Positions 26,689-34,870 of a DNA stretch of 64,000 nucleotides are shown in pieces. Made by a program: the position numbers and the translations under genes. The DNA comes from Bacteroidales bacterium M8 (lineage in GTDB: Bacteria > Bacteroidota > Bacteroidia > Bacteroidales > Muribaculaceae): the NCBI GenBank assembly GCA_001689495.1, contig LUJS01000040.1:31900-95899 (forward strand). Reading direction: 5' to 3'. The notes under the pieces are model-generated. The model did not search any database and had not been told where the DNA came from. It saw nothing but the letters and a program-made list of their open reading frames with translations. Each line of letters begins with the position of its first letter. Within the stretch, counting starts at the first letter, position 1.

Positions 26689-27003
26689 TTACTCCTTGCC
26701 TGCGGCAGCCAGAGTGATGTCGTCCTTGGACAGCTTGGTGTTGGCAGCGTTGGCCACCTGCACGCCGATGCCGTATGCGTCGGCGATCATCTTCTCGAAG
26801 CTGCCCACCTTGCGGTTCGAGCCTACAATGATCTCGCCACCCTTGGCGCCCTCGGCGCGGATGGATGCGAGGGTTGCGTCGTCCTTGGCGGGAGCCTTGC
26901 AGGCTACGGTTGTGTACACGCGGAGCGAGCATCCGAATGTTGCCTTGAACTGTTCCTTGAGGCCTTTCACTTTCATGCGGCCGTCGATCTTGAAATCTGC
27001 CAT
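26689..27003 (-). CDS. Small protein of unknown function (GRMKVKGLKEQF type)
   Basis: 104 residues, no signal peptide. It opens FKIDGRMKVKGLKEQFKATFG, then a strand LRVYTTV, a conserved-looking DDATLASIR and a GSFEKMIADAYGIGVQVANAAN block that resembles the duplicated unit of the 30767-31153 product (short strand, helix with an aromatic, strand). It may be a small alpha/beta domain shared within this operon. Gaps of about 107 and 58 bases flank it, the largest in the operon. Confidence 0.65.
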   Translation of the reverse strand: MADFKIDGRMKVKGLKEQFKATFGCSLRVYTTVACKAPAKDDATLASIRAEGAKGGEIIVGSNRKVGSFEKMIADAYGIGVQVANAANTKLSKDDITLAAAGKE

Positions 27004-27061
27004 AGTTTTCAGGTTTGTTTTTTGATTATGGTTGTTTTGATTTGATTGGATTGTCTTCTGT

Positions 27062-27634
27062 TTATCTGTATCCCTCGGGCGAGGGGTCGCTGACGATGAC
27101 CGTCTTGCCGGTGAGGCCCGACAGCATCTGCGTCAGGTTGGTCACGGCCTCCGAGCGCGCGCGGCGCACATAGCCCTTGTCATAGACCTTTGCGCGGAAG
27201 TCGCGGCGGGCCTTCTCCTTTACGGCATTCTCTTCGGCGGTCGTGAACGTGGACGACCCGAAGAAACTGTCGCTCCATGTGTCGATGACGACATAAGAGC
27301 CGGGCTCGGTCGACTCATAGACTTCGACCCGCTCGGGGGGCAGGGTCACGAGCAGCGTGTCGCCGCGCTCTTCGGTCTTCATCTTCTCGAGGTCGAACGT
27401 GACCGAGCCGTTGACCACGGCGCGCGCAAAGATGTGCTTGTCGCCTATCTGTCCGCGCACGGGCACGTCCTCATAGATGTCAAGGGCGCACAGGCGCACC
27501 ATTGGGGTGATGTCCTTGATGGCGGCCTTGTGCACGGTGACGTGCGAGGCTTCGGGCGACACATACCACCACACGCCCAGAGCGCAGGCTGCGGCCACGA
27601 TGACCAGCAGCAATAATGTCCTCACTGTCTTCAT
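27062..27634 (-). CDS. DUF4230 protein, membrane-anchored
   Basis: 190 residues. One N-terminal transmembrane helix (TLLLLVIVAAACALGVWWYV) is followed by the DUF4230 beta-rich body: HKAAIKDITPMVRLCALDIYEDVPVRG and later TFDLEKMKTEERGDTLLVTLPP. The domain lies in the periplasm. DUF4230 has no known biochemical function. It is preceded four bases upstream by a second DUF4230 gene of lipoprotein type, so the pair probably works together on the two membranes. Confidence 0.85.
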   Translation of the reverse strand: MKTVRTLLLLVIVAAACALGVWWYVSPEASHVTVHKAAIKDITPMVRLCALDIYEDVPVRGQIGDKHIFARAVVNGSVTFDLEKMKTEERGDTLLVTLPPERVEVYESTEPGSYVVIDTWSDSFFGSSTFTTAEENAVKEKARRDFRAKVYDKGYVRRARSEAVTNLTQMLSGLTGKTVIVSDPSPEGYR

Positions 27635-27638
27635 GGCC

Positions 27639-28253
27639 TCAGTTGTCTTTATATTTTACAATAACAGCATATCCGTCACCGCCCAGCAGCGAGCCGAAAT
27701 ATGACTCGGCCTTTGCCTTGGCCTGACCCACCAGCTTGTCGCGGAACACGGGTTTGGTCTCGACCTCGCGGCGCAGCACGTCGTTCATCTGCTCCTTGAT
27801 CTTGGCGCGCTCGGCGGCGTCTATCTCAGAGCGCAGGCCGGTGACGCGATAGTGGTCCTCGCGTATGCCCATGTCGCGGCCGGCAAACTCGGTCTGCACG
27901 GCGGGCAGGGTCAGCGTGACGGTGCGGGCTGCGTCGTCGACGACCACATCCTCGGGCTGCAGGCCGGTCAGGTCTACGTAGGCCCTGAGATATGTGTCAT
28001 ACGAGTAGGCCGCCTTGCGGTTGCCTATCTTGACGGCGTCTATCACGGCCGCGGCCGTCTGGCGGGCGCCGTCGGCATCCTCGAGCTTGATGTCGTCGAC
28101 GGTGGCCATCTTTGATATGGTCATCTGCGCCAGCACGAGCTTGTTGACCGACTTGACCTCAGAATAATAGTTGCGCGCGGCGTCCGAGGCCCTGTCGCAG
28201 GCCCCGAGCAGCACGGCGATGCCGATGGCTACGGCTGTGATTGTCTTTCTCAT
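27639..28253 (-). CDS. DUF4230 lipoprotein
   Basis: 204 residues. A lipobox LLGAC (Cys about residue 19) marks a lipoprotein; the mature part follows the DUF4230 layout (VNKLVLAQMTISKMATVDD, DTYLRAYVDLTGLQPEDVVVDDAARTVTLTLP) and ends in a helix with Lys/Arg and an aromatic strand (YAVIVKYKDN). Unlike the downstream paralogue it is anchored by lipid rather than by a helix. Confidence 0.85.
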   Translation of the reverse strand: MRKTITAVAIGIAVLLGACDRASDAARNYYSEVKSVNKLVLAQMTISKMATVDDIKLEDADGARQTAAAVIDAVKIGNRKAAYSYDTYLRAYVDLTGLQPEDVVVDDAARTVTLTLPAVQTEFAGRDMGIREDHYRVTGLRSEIDAAERAKIKEQMNDVLRREVETKPVFRDKLVGQAKAKAESYFGSLLGGDGYAVIVKYKDN

Positions 28254-28269
28254 TTTCGGTTGATGGGGT

Positions 28270-29193
28270 TTATTCTATAACCTCAAACTCGGTGCGACGG
28301 TTCGCCTCGAGGTTGGCGGGGTCGATGGGCTCGGACGATCCCTTGCCCACGGCGATGAGACGGGCGGCGTCGATCCCCTCCTTGCCGGTCAGGAAGTCGA
28401 CGGCGGCCTGTGCCCTCTGCTCGGACAGCTTGAGGTTGGCGGCAGGATCACCCTCGGCCGACGTGTGGCCCTCGATGCGCAGTTTCAGCTCGGGATTCTG
28501 CCTCATCACCTTGGCCAGATCGTGCAGCGCCAGCTTGGCGTCGTCGTTGAGCTCGGCCTTGCCCTGCTCGAACTGCGCGGCGTTGAAGTTCTTCTCGATC
28601 TCCTCAATCTGCTGCACGTAGACGGTGTCGACCACGATTTTCTCGACCACCTTCTCGACCACCTTCTCCTCGACCACGACCTCCTTGTCGCGGGGCATGA
28701 ATATGGCGGCGAGGATACCCAGCACCAGCAGGGCGCCGATCAGCCACGCCCACCACGGCAACCCCTTCTTGGGCTCGGCGGGCACCGGCGGAACGTATCC
28801 GTTGAGGTATTCGAGGCGGTATCCTCCCTTCTGGCCGGGATGCGCCGTCTTCTCGAACTCGGCCACCTCGATGTCATAGAGCGAGCCCTGCGACACCATG
28901 CGCTCGAACGAGGGCTTGGTCCACACCTGCGAGAGCGCCACCTTCGAGCCGTCGAGCAGCTCGATGACCTCGTCGGGCTTGGCGAAGTAGAGGCTTATGT
29001 TGGTGTTGAAGCCCTCGGCCTCGGCCAGCGGCAGGAACATCTCCTTGGCGCCGCTGTCGGGATTGATGGTGTTGGGGAACGCCTTGCGCAGGTCGTCGAG
29101 GGTGGCGTGCGGATACATCACCACGTATGCATGGGCAATGCCCAGAGCCGTGCGGTTCTGGGCCTTGCCGTAGACTTTTATCTTGCCGGCCAT
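28270..29193 (-). CDS. OmpA-domain protein with central transmembrane helix
   Basis: 307 residues. Residues 1-145 are an unusual cytoplasmic-looking N-terminal part (no signal peptide) that ends at a single transmembrane helix (PWWAWLIGALLVLGILAAIFM). A Val/Glu/Lys repeat stalk (EKVVEKVVEKIVVD) leads to an OmpA/MotB peptidoglycan-binding domain with LRIEGHTSAEGDPAANLKLSEQRAQAAVDFL near residue 240. It could tie an inner-membrane assembly to the cell wall. Confidence 0.9.
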   Translation of the reverse strand: MAGKIKVYGKAQNRTALGIAHAYVVMYPHATLDDLRKAFPNTINPDSGAKEMFLPLAEAEGFNTNISLYFAKPDEVIELLDGSKVALSQVWTKPSFERMVSQGSLYDIEVAEFEKTAHPGQKGGYRLEYLNGYVPPVPAEPKKGLPWWAWLIGALLVLGILAAIFMPRDKEVVVEEKVVEKVVEKIVVDTVYVQQIEEIEKNFNAAQFEQGKAELNDDAKLALHDLAKVMRQNPELKLRIEGHTSAEGDPAANLKLSEQRAQAAVDFLTGKEGIDAARLIAVGKGSSEPIDPANLEANRRTEFEVIE

Positions 29194-29197
29194 GGGG

Positions 29198-29626
29198 TCA
29201 CTCTTCGTCGTCCTGTTCGAATGAGACCTCGAGCTCGGGCTCGGTCTTGACCATGTCGCAGAGCATCAGGATGGCGGTCTCGCGGTCTATGTCGAGGGCC
29301 TCGGCCATGGCCATGAGGTTATATACCTCACCGGCGGTGAGCACGCCGTCGCAGAGCATCATCTGCATGATGGCTTGGAACACCTCGCCGGTCTCCTCGG
29401 GGTCTACCTTCTCGGCATGCTTCACGGCATACTGCGTGGCGGCCTCGGGGCTGAGGTTCTGCACCTCGACCATGGCGGCGGTCATGTACTTGTGGAAGTC
29501 CTTGTCGGGGATTTCGAATGCCTCGGCCACCTCCTCGGCGGTGACACGTTCAACTTCGGCATATTCGCCGTCGGCCCAGATGCAGGCGGCGAGCAGAGAT
29601 GCGATGGTATTGGGTTTTGTTGTCAT
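29198..29626 (-). CDS. TerB-like helical protein
   Basis: 142 residues, all helical and acidic. The pattern of ACIWADGEYAEVERVTAEEVA, then a second ADG-like LCDGVLTAGEVYNLMAMAEALDIDRE, is like the two-repeat TerB/DjlA N-terminal fold, which binds metal through acidic residues. TerB proteins occur in tellurite-resistance and phage-defence related Ter clusters, but no other ter gene is present. It begins four bases before the end of the preceding Lys-rich gene. The assignment rests on pattern, not alignment. Confidence 0.6.
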   Translation of the reverse strand: MTTKPNTIASLLAACIWADGEYAEVERVTAEEVAEAFEIPDKDFHKYMTAAMVEVQNLSPEAATQYAVKHAEKVDPEETGEVFQAIMQMMLCDGVLTAGEVYNLMAMAEALDIDRETAILMLCDMVKTEPELEVSFEQDDEE

Positions 29627-29877
29627 CTGAAAAGTCTTTTTAGGCGGTTAACGAGTGAGTTCTGTGCCTTGCGGGCCTTGGCCATGCGCTCGCAGATGGC
29701 CTTGCCCTCCTTGGTGCGCTTGTCAACCTTGCCGCTCTTGGTCTTCTTGAGCGTCGACTGTGTCTTTGTGGCCGACTTGGCGCGGGCCGCACGGGCCTTG
29801 GCCATGCGGGCGGCAATCTCCTTGCCCTCTTTGGTGCGCTTGTCAACCTTGCCTGAGGCTGTCTTCTTTACTGCCAT
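29623..29877 (-). CDS. Lys-rich protein with two copies of an SGKVDKRTKEGK motif
   Basis: 84 residues. Two near-identical units (first about residues 5-28, second about 43-70) share the core SGKVDKRTKEGK followed by RMAKAR, separated by an Ala/Lys/Thr-rich linker; the C terminus is VNRLKRLFR. Very basic, probably nucleic-acid-binding or a disordered linker. Its stop overlaps the ATG of the TerB-like gene by four bases. Confidence 0.75.
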   Translation of the reverse strand: MAVKKTASGKVDKRTKEGKEIAARMAKARAARAKSATKTQSTLKKTKSGKVDKRTKEGKAICERMAKARKAQNSLVNRLKRLFR

Positions 29878-29895
29878 TGGTATGTTGGTTTATGG

Positions 29896-30741
29896 TTAGT
29901 CTGTAATTGTCGTTTCTACCTGCCCGTCGGTGGCGTCACCCTTGGCATAGGGGTTGAAATACCGCTTGCCAAGCTGCCACAGATAGCGGTCCAAGTCCTT
30001 GTACGAATACCCCTCGAGCCCGAATGCGCGCGCCGTGTCGTCGATGGCGCGGCGGAACGCCGGATAGCTCCTCAGCTCCTTGCGCGACCCGAAGGCGTAT
30101 GCCCCGGGGTGCCTGCGCCTCAGCGACACCAGCACATCCTCGACATAGCGGTCGAATATCGGGTACAGCTCGGGACGGTGGTGGCTGAGATACTTGGTGG
30201 CGAACGAGTAGTTGCGCCTTCCATCCACCTCGGCTATCTCGTCGACCAGCGTGTCGTCGCGGCGGTCGAGCCGCTCGTCAAAGTCGGCTATCGACACTAT
30301 CTTGCGCGCCACGTCGGCTATGCGATATATGTTGGTTGCATAGAAGTCGTTGAGGGCCGAGCACTTGACTATGACGTGACGCAGGTCGGTGTTGCGGCCA
30401 AACTCGGGCAGCTCGCGGAATATCATCCGCAGCGCTCCCTCGTGAGCCACATAGTCGTCGAGCGCATCCCACTCTGCCAGATATGCCTGCAGCTCGTGCA
30501 CGGACGGCACATAGCCCTCGGGCAGGTCCTTGCGACTGCGGCGGCGCGCCGCAGGCCGTTCCGATACGGCTGCCGGCGCGGGGTCAGGCTCGGAATCAAG
30601 CACGGGGTCAGGCTCCCGGACGTCTGCCTCGGCCACGGTCACGTCATCCACGACCTCCGGCGCTTCCGCCGGGGCCGGGATGCCGCGGGCCTGCCGGTGC
30701 AGGCGCCTCAGTTCGTCAATTTCTGTCAGGGTCAAAGACAT
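29896..30741 (-). CDS. Protein with disordered N terminus and conserved C-terminal domain, unknown function
   Basis: 281 residues. Residues 1-70 are Ala/Pro/Glu/Asp-rich with a basic end (RPAARRRSRKDLP), then a helical domain of about 200 residues. The stretch NYSFATKYLSHHRPELYPIF followed by DRYV is well ordered and reminds me weakly of the Lys/Asp pair region of helix-hairpin-helix DNA glycosylases, but the rest is too different to claim that. It lies second in the operon. Confidence 0.6.
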   Translation of the reverse strand: MSLTLTEIDELRRLHRQARGIPAPAEAPEVVDDVTVAEADVREPDPVLDSEPDPAPAAVSERPAARRRSRKDLPEGYVPSVHELQAYLAEWDALDDYVAHEGALRMIFRELPEFGRNTDLRHVIVKCSALNDFYATNIYRIADVARKIVSIADFDERLDRRDDTLVDEIAEVDGRRNYSFATKYLSHHRPELYPIFDRYVEDVLVSLRRRHPGAYAFGSRKELRSYPAFRRAIDDTARAFGLEGYSYKDLDRYLWQLGKRYFNPYAKGDATDGQVETTITD

Positions 30742-30766
30742 GAGGGAGGGGATATGTTCTTTTTTC

Positions 30767-31153
30767 TTACTTGTTGTTGTTGATGAAGTCTACGAGCTTC
30801 GAGCCGTTGTTGCGGGTGTTCGACTTCTCGTTGATCTCGAATCCGACCTCGGCTGCAATCTCGCGCAGGGCACCGAGGGTGTTGGCGTATGTGCGATAGC
30901 TCTCGATCGAGCCCGAGTCGCGCTTGACGATGGTATATTCGCCGATTTCGGCCATGTCGCCGTCGCCAAACTCCTTGATGAGCTTCGATCCGAACTGGCG
31001 GGTGGTCCAGTCGGGGTCATACTCGAAGCCCTGAGCCTCGGCGCACTCGCGCAGCGAACCCTTCACGTTGTCATAGATCTTGCAGACGCGCACCGTGCCG
31101 CTGTCCTCGATGGTGATGATGTACTCACCCGAAATTGCTGATTTCTTTGCCAT
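30767..31153 (-). CDS. Small protein made of two tandem alpha/beta repeats; first gene of the operon
   Basis: 128 residues from ATG 31153 (MAKKSAISGEYIITIEDSG); the open frame extends upstream but crosses the promoter. Two units of about 55 residues match each other: GEYIITIEDSGTVRVCKIY with GSKLIKEFG (about 9-63) and GEYTIVKRDSGSIESYRTY with GSKLVDFIN (about 71-125). Each is strand-turn-strand-helix-strand. No known family. Being first and small, it may be the most abundant product. Confidence 0.7.
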   Translation of the reverse strand: MAKKSAISGEYIITIEDSGTVRVCKIYDNVKGSLRECAEAQGFEYDPDWTTRQFGSKLIKEFGDGDMAEIGEYTIVKRDSGSIESYRTYANTLGALREIAAEVGFEINEKSNTRNNGSKLVDFINNNK

Positions 31154-31191
31154 TGTCTTATTACTTGTTTTTATGGTATGTGGTATGTTTG

Positions 31192-31199
31192 CAAAGATA
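31192..31199 (-). promoter_or_regulatory. Promoter -7 element of the twelve-gene operon (TATCTTTG, minus)
   Basis: The complement of CAAAGATA gives TATCTTTG, 38 bases before the ATG at 31153. It is the only good element on this strand between 31153 and pckA, and no other occurs inside the operon, supporting one long transcript. Confidence 0.7.
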
Positions 31200-31341
31200 G
31201 CGTTATTTGGACTTAACGGCCTAATTACTGTGTGCTGAATTTTTAGACACTCTGTCTGATAAAATTCTACAACCATATCATATCCATCTATCTCACAGAC
31301 TATTGGATATGATAATGTTAAAAATCACATTTACCCCCATA

Positions 31342-31379
31342 CGGACACAAAAAGCCCCCTGCCGACGACGGCAGGGGGC
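31342..31379 (-). terminator. Rho-independent terminator of pckA (minus)
   Basis: GCCCCCTGCCG (31354-31364) pairs with CGGCAGGGGGC (31369-31379) around a four-base loop. Read on the minus strand it is followed by TTTTTGTG, as expected for a terminator about 50 bases after the pckA stop. Confidence 0.9.
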
Positions 31380-31426
31380 GGTATCATGCTGTCCCGACCT
31401 CCCCGAGGGGAGCGTGGACATCGTTA

Positions 31427-33034
31427 TCAGTCGAGGTGGGGACCTGCGGCTACGAGAGCCTTGCCGGCCTCATGGCCTTCGAACTTCTTGAAGTTGTTGA
31501 TGAACATCTCGGCGAGCTTGTCGGCCTTCTTGGTCCACTCTGCGGGATCGGTGTAGGTGTCGCGGGGGTCGAGGATCTTGGGATCCACGCCGGGGAGCTC
31601 GGTGGGAACAACGAAGTCGAAGATGGGCATGGTCTTGGTGGGAGCCGAGAGGATCGAGCCGTCGAGGATGGCGTCGATGATGCCACGGGTGTCGCGGATC
31701 GAGATACGCTTGCCTGTGCCGTTCCAGCCGGTGTTCACCAGATAAGCCTTGGCACCGCTCTGGTCCATGCGCTTAACCAGCTCCTCGGCATACTTGGTGG
31801 GGTGCAGCTCGAGGAAGGCCTGGCCGAAGCAGGCAGAGAATGTGGGGGTGGGCTCGGTGATGCCGCGCTCTGTACCGGCGAGCTTGCTGGTGAAGCCCGA
31901 GAGGAAGTAATACTTTGTCTGCTCGGGGCTCAGGATCGAGACGGGAGGCAGCACGCCGAATGCATCGGCCGAGAGGAAGATGACGTTCTTGGCGGCGGGG
32001 CCGGCAGAAACGGGCTTAACGATGCTCTCGATGTGGTCGATGGGATACGAAACGCGGGTGTTCTCGGTCACGCTCTTGTCGGCGAAGTCGATCTTGCCGT
32101 CCTTGTCGACGGTCACGTTCTCGAGCAGGGCGTCGCGACGGATGGCGTTATAGATGTCGGGCTCAGACTCCTTGTCGAGGTTGATGACCTTGGCATAGCA
32201 GCCGCCCTCGAAGTTGAAGACGCCGTTGTCGTCCCAGCCGTGCTCGTCGTCGCCGATGAGCAGACGCTTGGGGTCGGTCGAAAGGGTGGTCTTGCCTGTG
32301 CCCGAGAGACCGAAGAAGATGGCTGTGTTCTTGCCCTCCTTGTCGGTGTTGGCCGAGCAGTGCATCGAGGCGATGCCCTGCTGGGGCAGATAGTAGTTCA
32401 TCATCGAGAACATACCCTTCTTCATCTCGCCGCCATACCATGTGTTGATGATGACCTGCTCGCGCGAAGTGGTGTTGAAGACTACGGCGGTCTCAGAGTT
32501 CAGACCGAGCTCCTTGTAGTTCTCGACCTTGGCCTTCGAGGCGTTGTAGACAACGAAGTCGGGCTTGAAATCCTTCAGCTCCTCGGCGGTGGGGGCGATG
32601 AACATGTTGGTCACGAAGTGAGCCTGCCATGCCACCTCGACGATGAAGCGTACAGCCATGCGGGTGTCCTTGTTGGCACCGCAGAAACGGTCTACGACAT
32701 AGAGCTTCTTGCCCGAGAGCTCGTTGATGGCGATCTCCTTGACAGCCTTCCAAGTCTCCTCGGTCACGGGCTTGTTGTCGTTCTTGTACTCCTCAGAGGT
32801 CCACCACACCTTATCTTTCGAGTTGGCGTCGAGAACGATGAACTTGTCCTTGGGCGAGCGGCCGGTATAAACGCCGGTCATCACGTTCACAGCGCCGAGC
32901 TCGGTCACTGTGCCCTTCTCGAAACCTTCGAGCGAGGGATCGGTCTCTGCCTTGAACAGCTCATCATAGCTGGGGTTGTAGATAATCTCCTTGACATCCT
33001 TGATGCCATACTGGGTCAAATCAATTGTACTCAT
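31427..33034 (-). CDS. pckA: Phosphoenolpyruvate carboxykinase (ATP)
   Basis: 535 residues, the normal length. The kinase P-loop [12 protein letters not shown] lies near residue 240, with the metal/oxaloacetate motifs (GEMKKG, HEGWD-type [15 protein letters not shown]) in order. It makes PEP and CO2 from oxaloacetate and ATP, or in fermenting Bacteroidota more often runs in the CO2-fixing direction toward succinate and propionate. Single gene with its own promoter (33120-33127) and terminator. Confidence 0.97.
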   Translation of the reverse strand: MSTIDLTQYGIKDVKEIIYNPSYDELFKAETDPSLEGFEKGTVTELGAVNVMTGVYTGRSPKDKFIVLDANSKDKVWWTSEEYKNDNKPVTEETWKAVKEIAINELSGKKLYVVDRFCGANKDTRMAVRFIVEVAWQAHFVTNMFIAPTAEELKDFKPDFVVYNASKAKVENYKELGLNSETAVVFNTTSREQVIINTWYGGEMKKGMFSMMNYYLPQQGIASMHCSANTDKEGKNTAIFFGLSGTGKTTLSTDPKRLLIGDDEHGWDDNGVFNFEGGCYAKVINLDKESEPDIYNAIRRDALLENVTVDKDGKIDFADKSVTENTRVSYPIDHIESIVKPVSAGPAAKNVIFLSADAFGVLPPVSILSPEQTKYYFLSGFTSKLAGTERGITEPTPTFSACFGQAFLELHPTKYAEELVKRMDQSGAKAYLVNTGWNGTGKRISIRDTRGIIDAILDGSILSAPTKTMPIFDFVVPTELPGVDPKILDPRDTYTDPAEWTKKADKLAEMFINNFKKFEGHEAGKALVAAGPHLD

Positions 33035-33119
33035 TGTCTATATATTAGAATTGAATTTGGTTGCTTTTTTACCTCGGCTCACATCAGCCCGCACACGGCC
33101 GGACCTTGTTTACCGAGTG

Positions 33120-33127
33120 CAAATATA
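33120..33127 (-). promoter_or_regulatory. Promoter -7 element of pckA (TATATTTG, minus)
   Basis: The complement of CAAATATA gives TATATTTG; transcription would begin near 33113, leaving a leader of about 80 bases before the ATG at 33034. An AT-rich stretch lies upstream in the -33 area. Confidence 0.75.
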
Positions 33128-33217
33128 CGCACTTTTTTTCGGATAAATAAATTATTAAAGAAAAATTTCCTTAATTTTCACTAACAAGGCACTCAAGGGG
33201 CATCCGGGCGGTCTGGT

Positions 33218-33274
33218 TTTTCCAGTTGGTCTAGTTCAACTAGTTCAACTAGAAAAACTAGTCCAACTAGAAAA
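33218..33274. repeat. CTAGTT/AACTAG palindromic repeat, second copy
   Basis: 19-base arms (33218-33236 and 33256-33274, two mismatches) surround TTCAACTAG units of the same CTAGTT/AACTAG family as 4041-4120. It lies between the pckA promoter and the rlmN stop, with no coding frame; an A/T flank follows. Confidence 0.8.
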
Positions 33275-33297
33275 TAACTCCCAATTCCCAATTCCCC

Positions 33298-34365
33298 TCA
33301 CTCCTTGTTCTTTCCCGCCAGCATGCCGCAGGCGGCCTCGATGTCCTCGCCGCGCGACGCACGTATCGTCGCCGTCACGCCCAGCTCGTTCAGCCTGTCG
33401 CGGAAAGCCTCCATCCGGCCCGGCTCGGGCGGACGCCCCTCAAAACCCGGCACGGCATGAAAGCGTATCAGATTCACCCTGCACGACGTGCCACGCAGCA
33501 GACGCGCCAGCGCCTCGGCATGGCGCATGTCGTCGTTAACCCCGCGCCACATTATATACTCGGCCGACAGACGGCGCTGATGGGCAAAGTCATACCCCCT
33601 CAGCAGATCCACCACCTCGGCCACGGGCCACGCATTCTCGACAGGCATGATGCCGCGGCGCTCGTCGGCAAACGGCGAATGCACGCTTATAGCCACATGC
33701 ACCCCGGTCTCGTCCAGCAGGCGGCGCAGACCCGGAATATGACCGATGGTCGACACCGTGATGCGCTTCGGACTCCACGCCAGACCCCACGGAGCCGTCA
33801 GCACGTCGACAGCCCGTATCACCTCGTCGATATTGTCCATCGGCTCACCCATCCCCATGAAGACGATATTGGTCAGATTCTCCGACCCCGGCACCGAGAA
33901 CACCTGATTCAGTATGCCCGCCGCCGTCAGCGACCCGTGGAAACCCTGAGCCCCCGTCATGCAGAAACGGCACCCCATGCGGCATCCCGCCTGCGACGAC
34001 ACGCACAGCGTAGCCCGCTCGCGGTCAGGAATATACACCGACTCCACGTCGATGCCGCCGCCCGTCCCCGGCACGATATAGTCGACCCCCTCGGGGCGCG
34101 TAGCAAAGAGATACTTGACAGTACCGTCGACCGAACGCGACTCCCTCACCGGCGCCGACACCCCCACGCAATAACCCTCTGACAGCCACTCGCGCGCCGA
34201 CTTGGGCAACTCCGTCATCTCCGAAATTTCCGACACCCGCCCCTGATACAAGCGGCGCGCCATCTGCCCCGCCGCAAAAGGCCTCAGCCCCGCCTCAGAG
34301 GCCACGGCCTTAAGCTCGTCGGGCGTCATCCCCAGCAGGGGAATCCTGTATGAAGAATCATTCAT
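33298..34365 (-). CDS. rlmN: 23S rRNA (adenine-C2)-methyltransferase RlmN
   Basis: 355 residues. The radical-SAM cysteines are in CRMGCRFC (Cys 128, 132, 135), preceded by CVSSQAG, as in RlmN; GMGEPMDNIDEV and the late CRVN near the C terminus (methyl-carrying Cys) also fit. It methylates A2503 of 23S rRNA and A37 of some tRNAs. Lies next to a tRNA gene on the other strand; its own -7 element is at 34390-34397. Confidence 0.95.
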   Translation of the reverse strand: MNDSSYRIPLLGMTPDELKAVASEAGLRPFAAGQMARRLYQGRVSEISEMTELPKSAREWLSEGYCVGVSAPVRESRSVDGTVKYLFATRPEGVDYIVPGTGGGIDVESVYIPDRERATLCVSSQAGCRMGCRFCMTGAQGFHGSLTAAGILNQVFSVPGSENLTNIVFMGMGEPMDNIDEVIRAVDVLTAPWGLAWSPKRITVSTIGHIPGLRRLLDETGVHVAISVHSPFADERRGIMPVENAWPVAEVVDLLRGYDFAHQRRLSAEYIMWRGVNDDMRHAEALARLLRGTSCRVNLIRFHAVPGFEGRPPEPGRMEAFRDRLNELGVTATIRASRGEDIEAACGMLAGKNKE

Positions 34366-34389
34366 GTATCAAATCGTATTAATCAACGG

Positions 34390-34397
34390 CAAAATTA
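34390..34397 (-). promoter_or_regulatory. Promoter -7 element of rlmN (TAATTTTG, minus)
   Basis: The complement of CAAAATTA gives TAATTTTG, about 25 bases before the ATG at 34365. Confidence 0.6.
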
Positions 34398-34512
34398 CTC
34401 AAAATCCGCGAGAAAAGCCAACGACACCCCCGCCCCTCGCCCCGCCACACACCCAAAACAGCAAAAAACGACAAAAAAATCACGTTTCAGGCCAAAAAAC
34501 TTGCCCCACCCC

Positions 34513-34543
34513 TTGCAAAATCCAAAAAAACTCCCTACCTTTG
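34513..34543 (+). promoter_or_regulatory. Promoter of the tRNA-Ala gene (TTG-N20-TACCTTTG)
   Basis: TTG at 34513-34515 and TACCTTTG at 34536-34543 are 20 bases apart; transcription would begin near 34550, 14 bases before the mature tRNA. Confidence 0.75.
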
Positions 34544-34563
34544 CAACGCAAAAACCAAAACAC

Positions 34564-34637
34564 GGGGTATTAGCTCATCTGGCTAGAGCGCGACACTGGC
34601 AGTGTCGAGGTGAGCGGTTCGAGTCCGCTATACTCCA
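34564..34637 (+). tRNA. tRNA-Ala (anticodon GGC)
   Basis: A 74-base cloverleaf is readable: acceptor GGGGTAT with ATACTCC, containing the G3-U70 wobble that defines alanine tRNAs; D-stem GCTC/GAGC; anticodon stem CGACA/TGTCG with loop CTGGCAG (anticodon GGC); T-stem AGCGG/CCGCT with TTCGAGT; discriminator A at 34637; no encoded CCA. Its last 13 bases are the left attachment site of the integrated element. Confidence 0.95.
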
Positions 34638-34638
34638 C
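34625..34638. other. attL core (inside tRNA-Ala)
   Basis: CCGCTATACTCCAC covers the T-stem 3' arm, the acceptor 3' strand and the discriminator base of the tRNA. It equals 40099-40112 and, for 13 bases, 41573-41585. Confidence 0.85.
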
Positions 34639-34646
34639 TATCATAG

Positions 34647-34679
34647 AATAGCAGCCTTATATTAAAGGTTGCTATTTTT
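34647..34679 (+). terminator. Element-borne terminator behind the tRNA
   Basis: AATAGCAGCCTT (34647-34658) pairs with AAGGTTGCTATT (34665-34676, one G-U) and a T-run follows. It lies inside the element, just after attL, and would end the tRNA transcript in place of the original terminator that now sits beyond attR. Confidence 0.8.
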
Positions 34680-34788
34680 ACAATTGACGGTGTTTCAGTT
34701 AATTAAATTGATTTTGTGGTATTGATTTTTTCAACTGGAACGATACAAGCCGATGAGGTTGCCAACTCCAACCCCCTAAAACCACAAA

Positions 34789-34809
34789 TTTGTTAGCCGA
34801 ATTTGTTAG
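34789..34809. repeat. Left pair of TTTGTTAG direct repeats (arm-type sites)
   Basis: TTTGTTAG occurs at 34789-34796 and 34802-34809, start to start 13 bases. The same octamer occurs twice with the same 13-base spacing at 40013-40033 near the other end, as expected of recombinase or directionality-factor arm sites. Confidence 0.7.
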
Positions 34810-34870
34810 ACTAACAAGGGGGTCTAATTGGTTACCTAATCTCTTTATTCATTGCCAAAGAGATTAAAAA

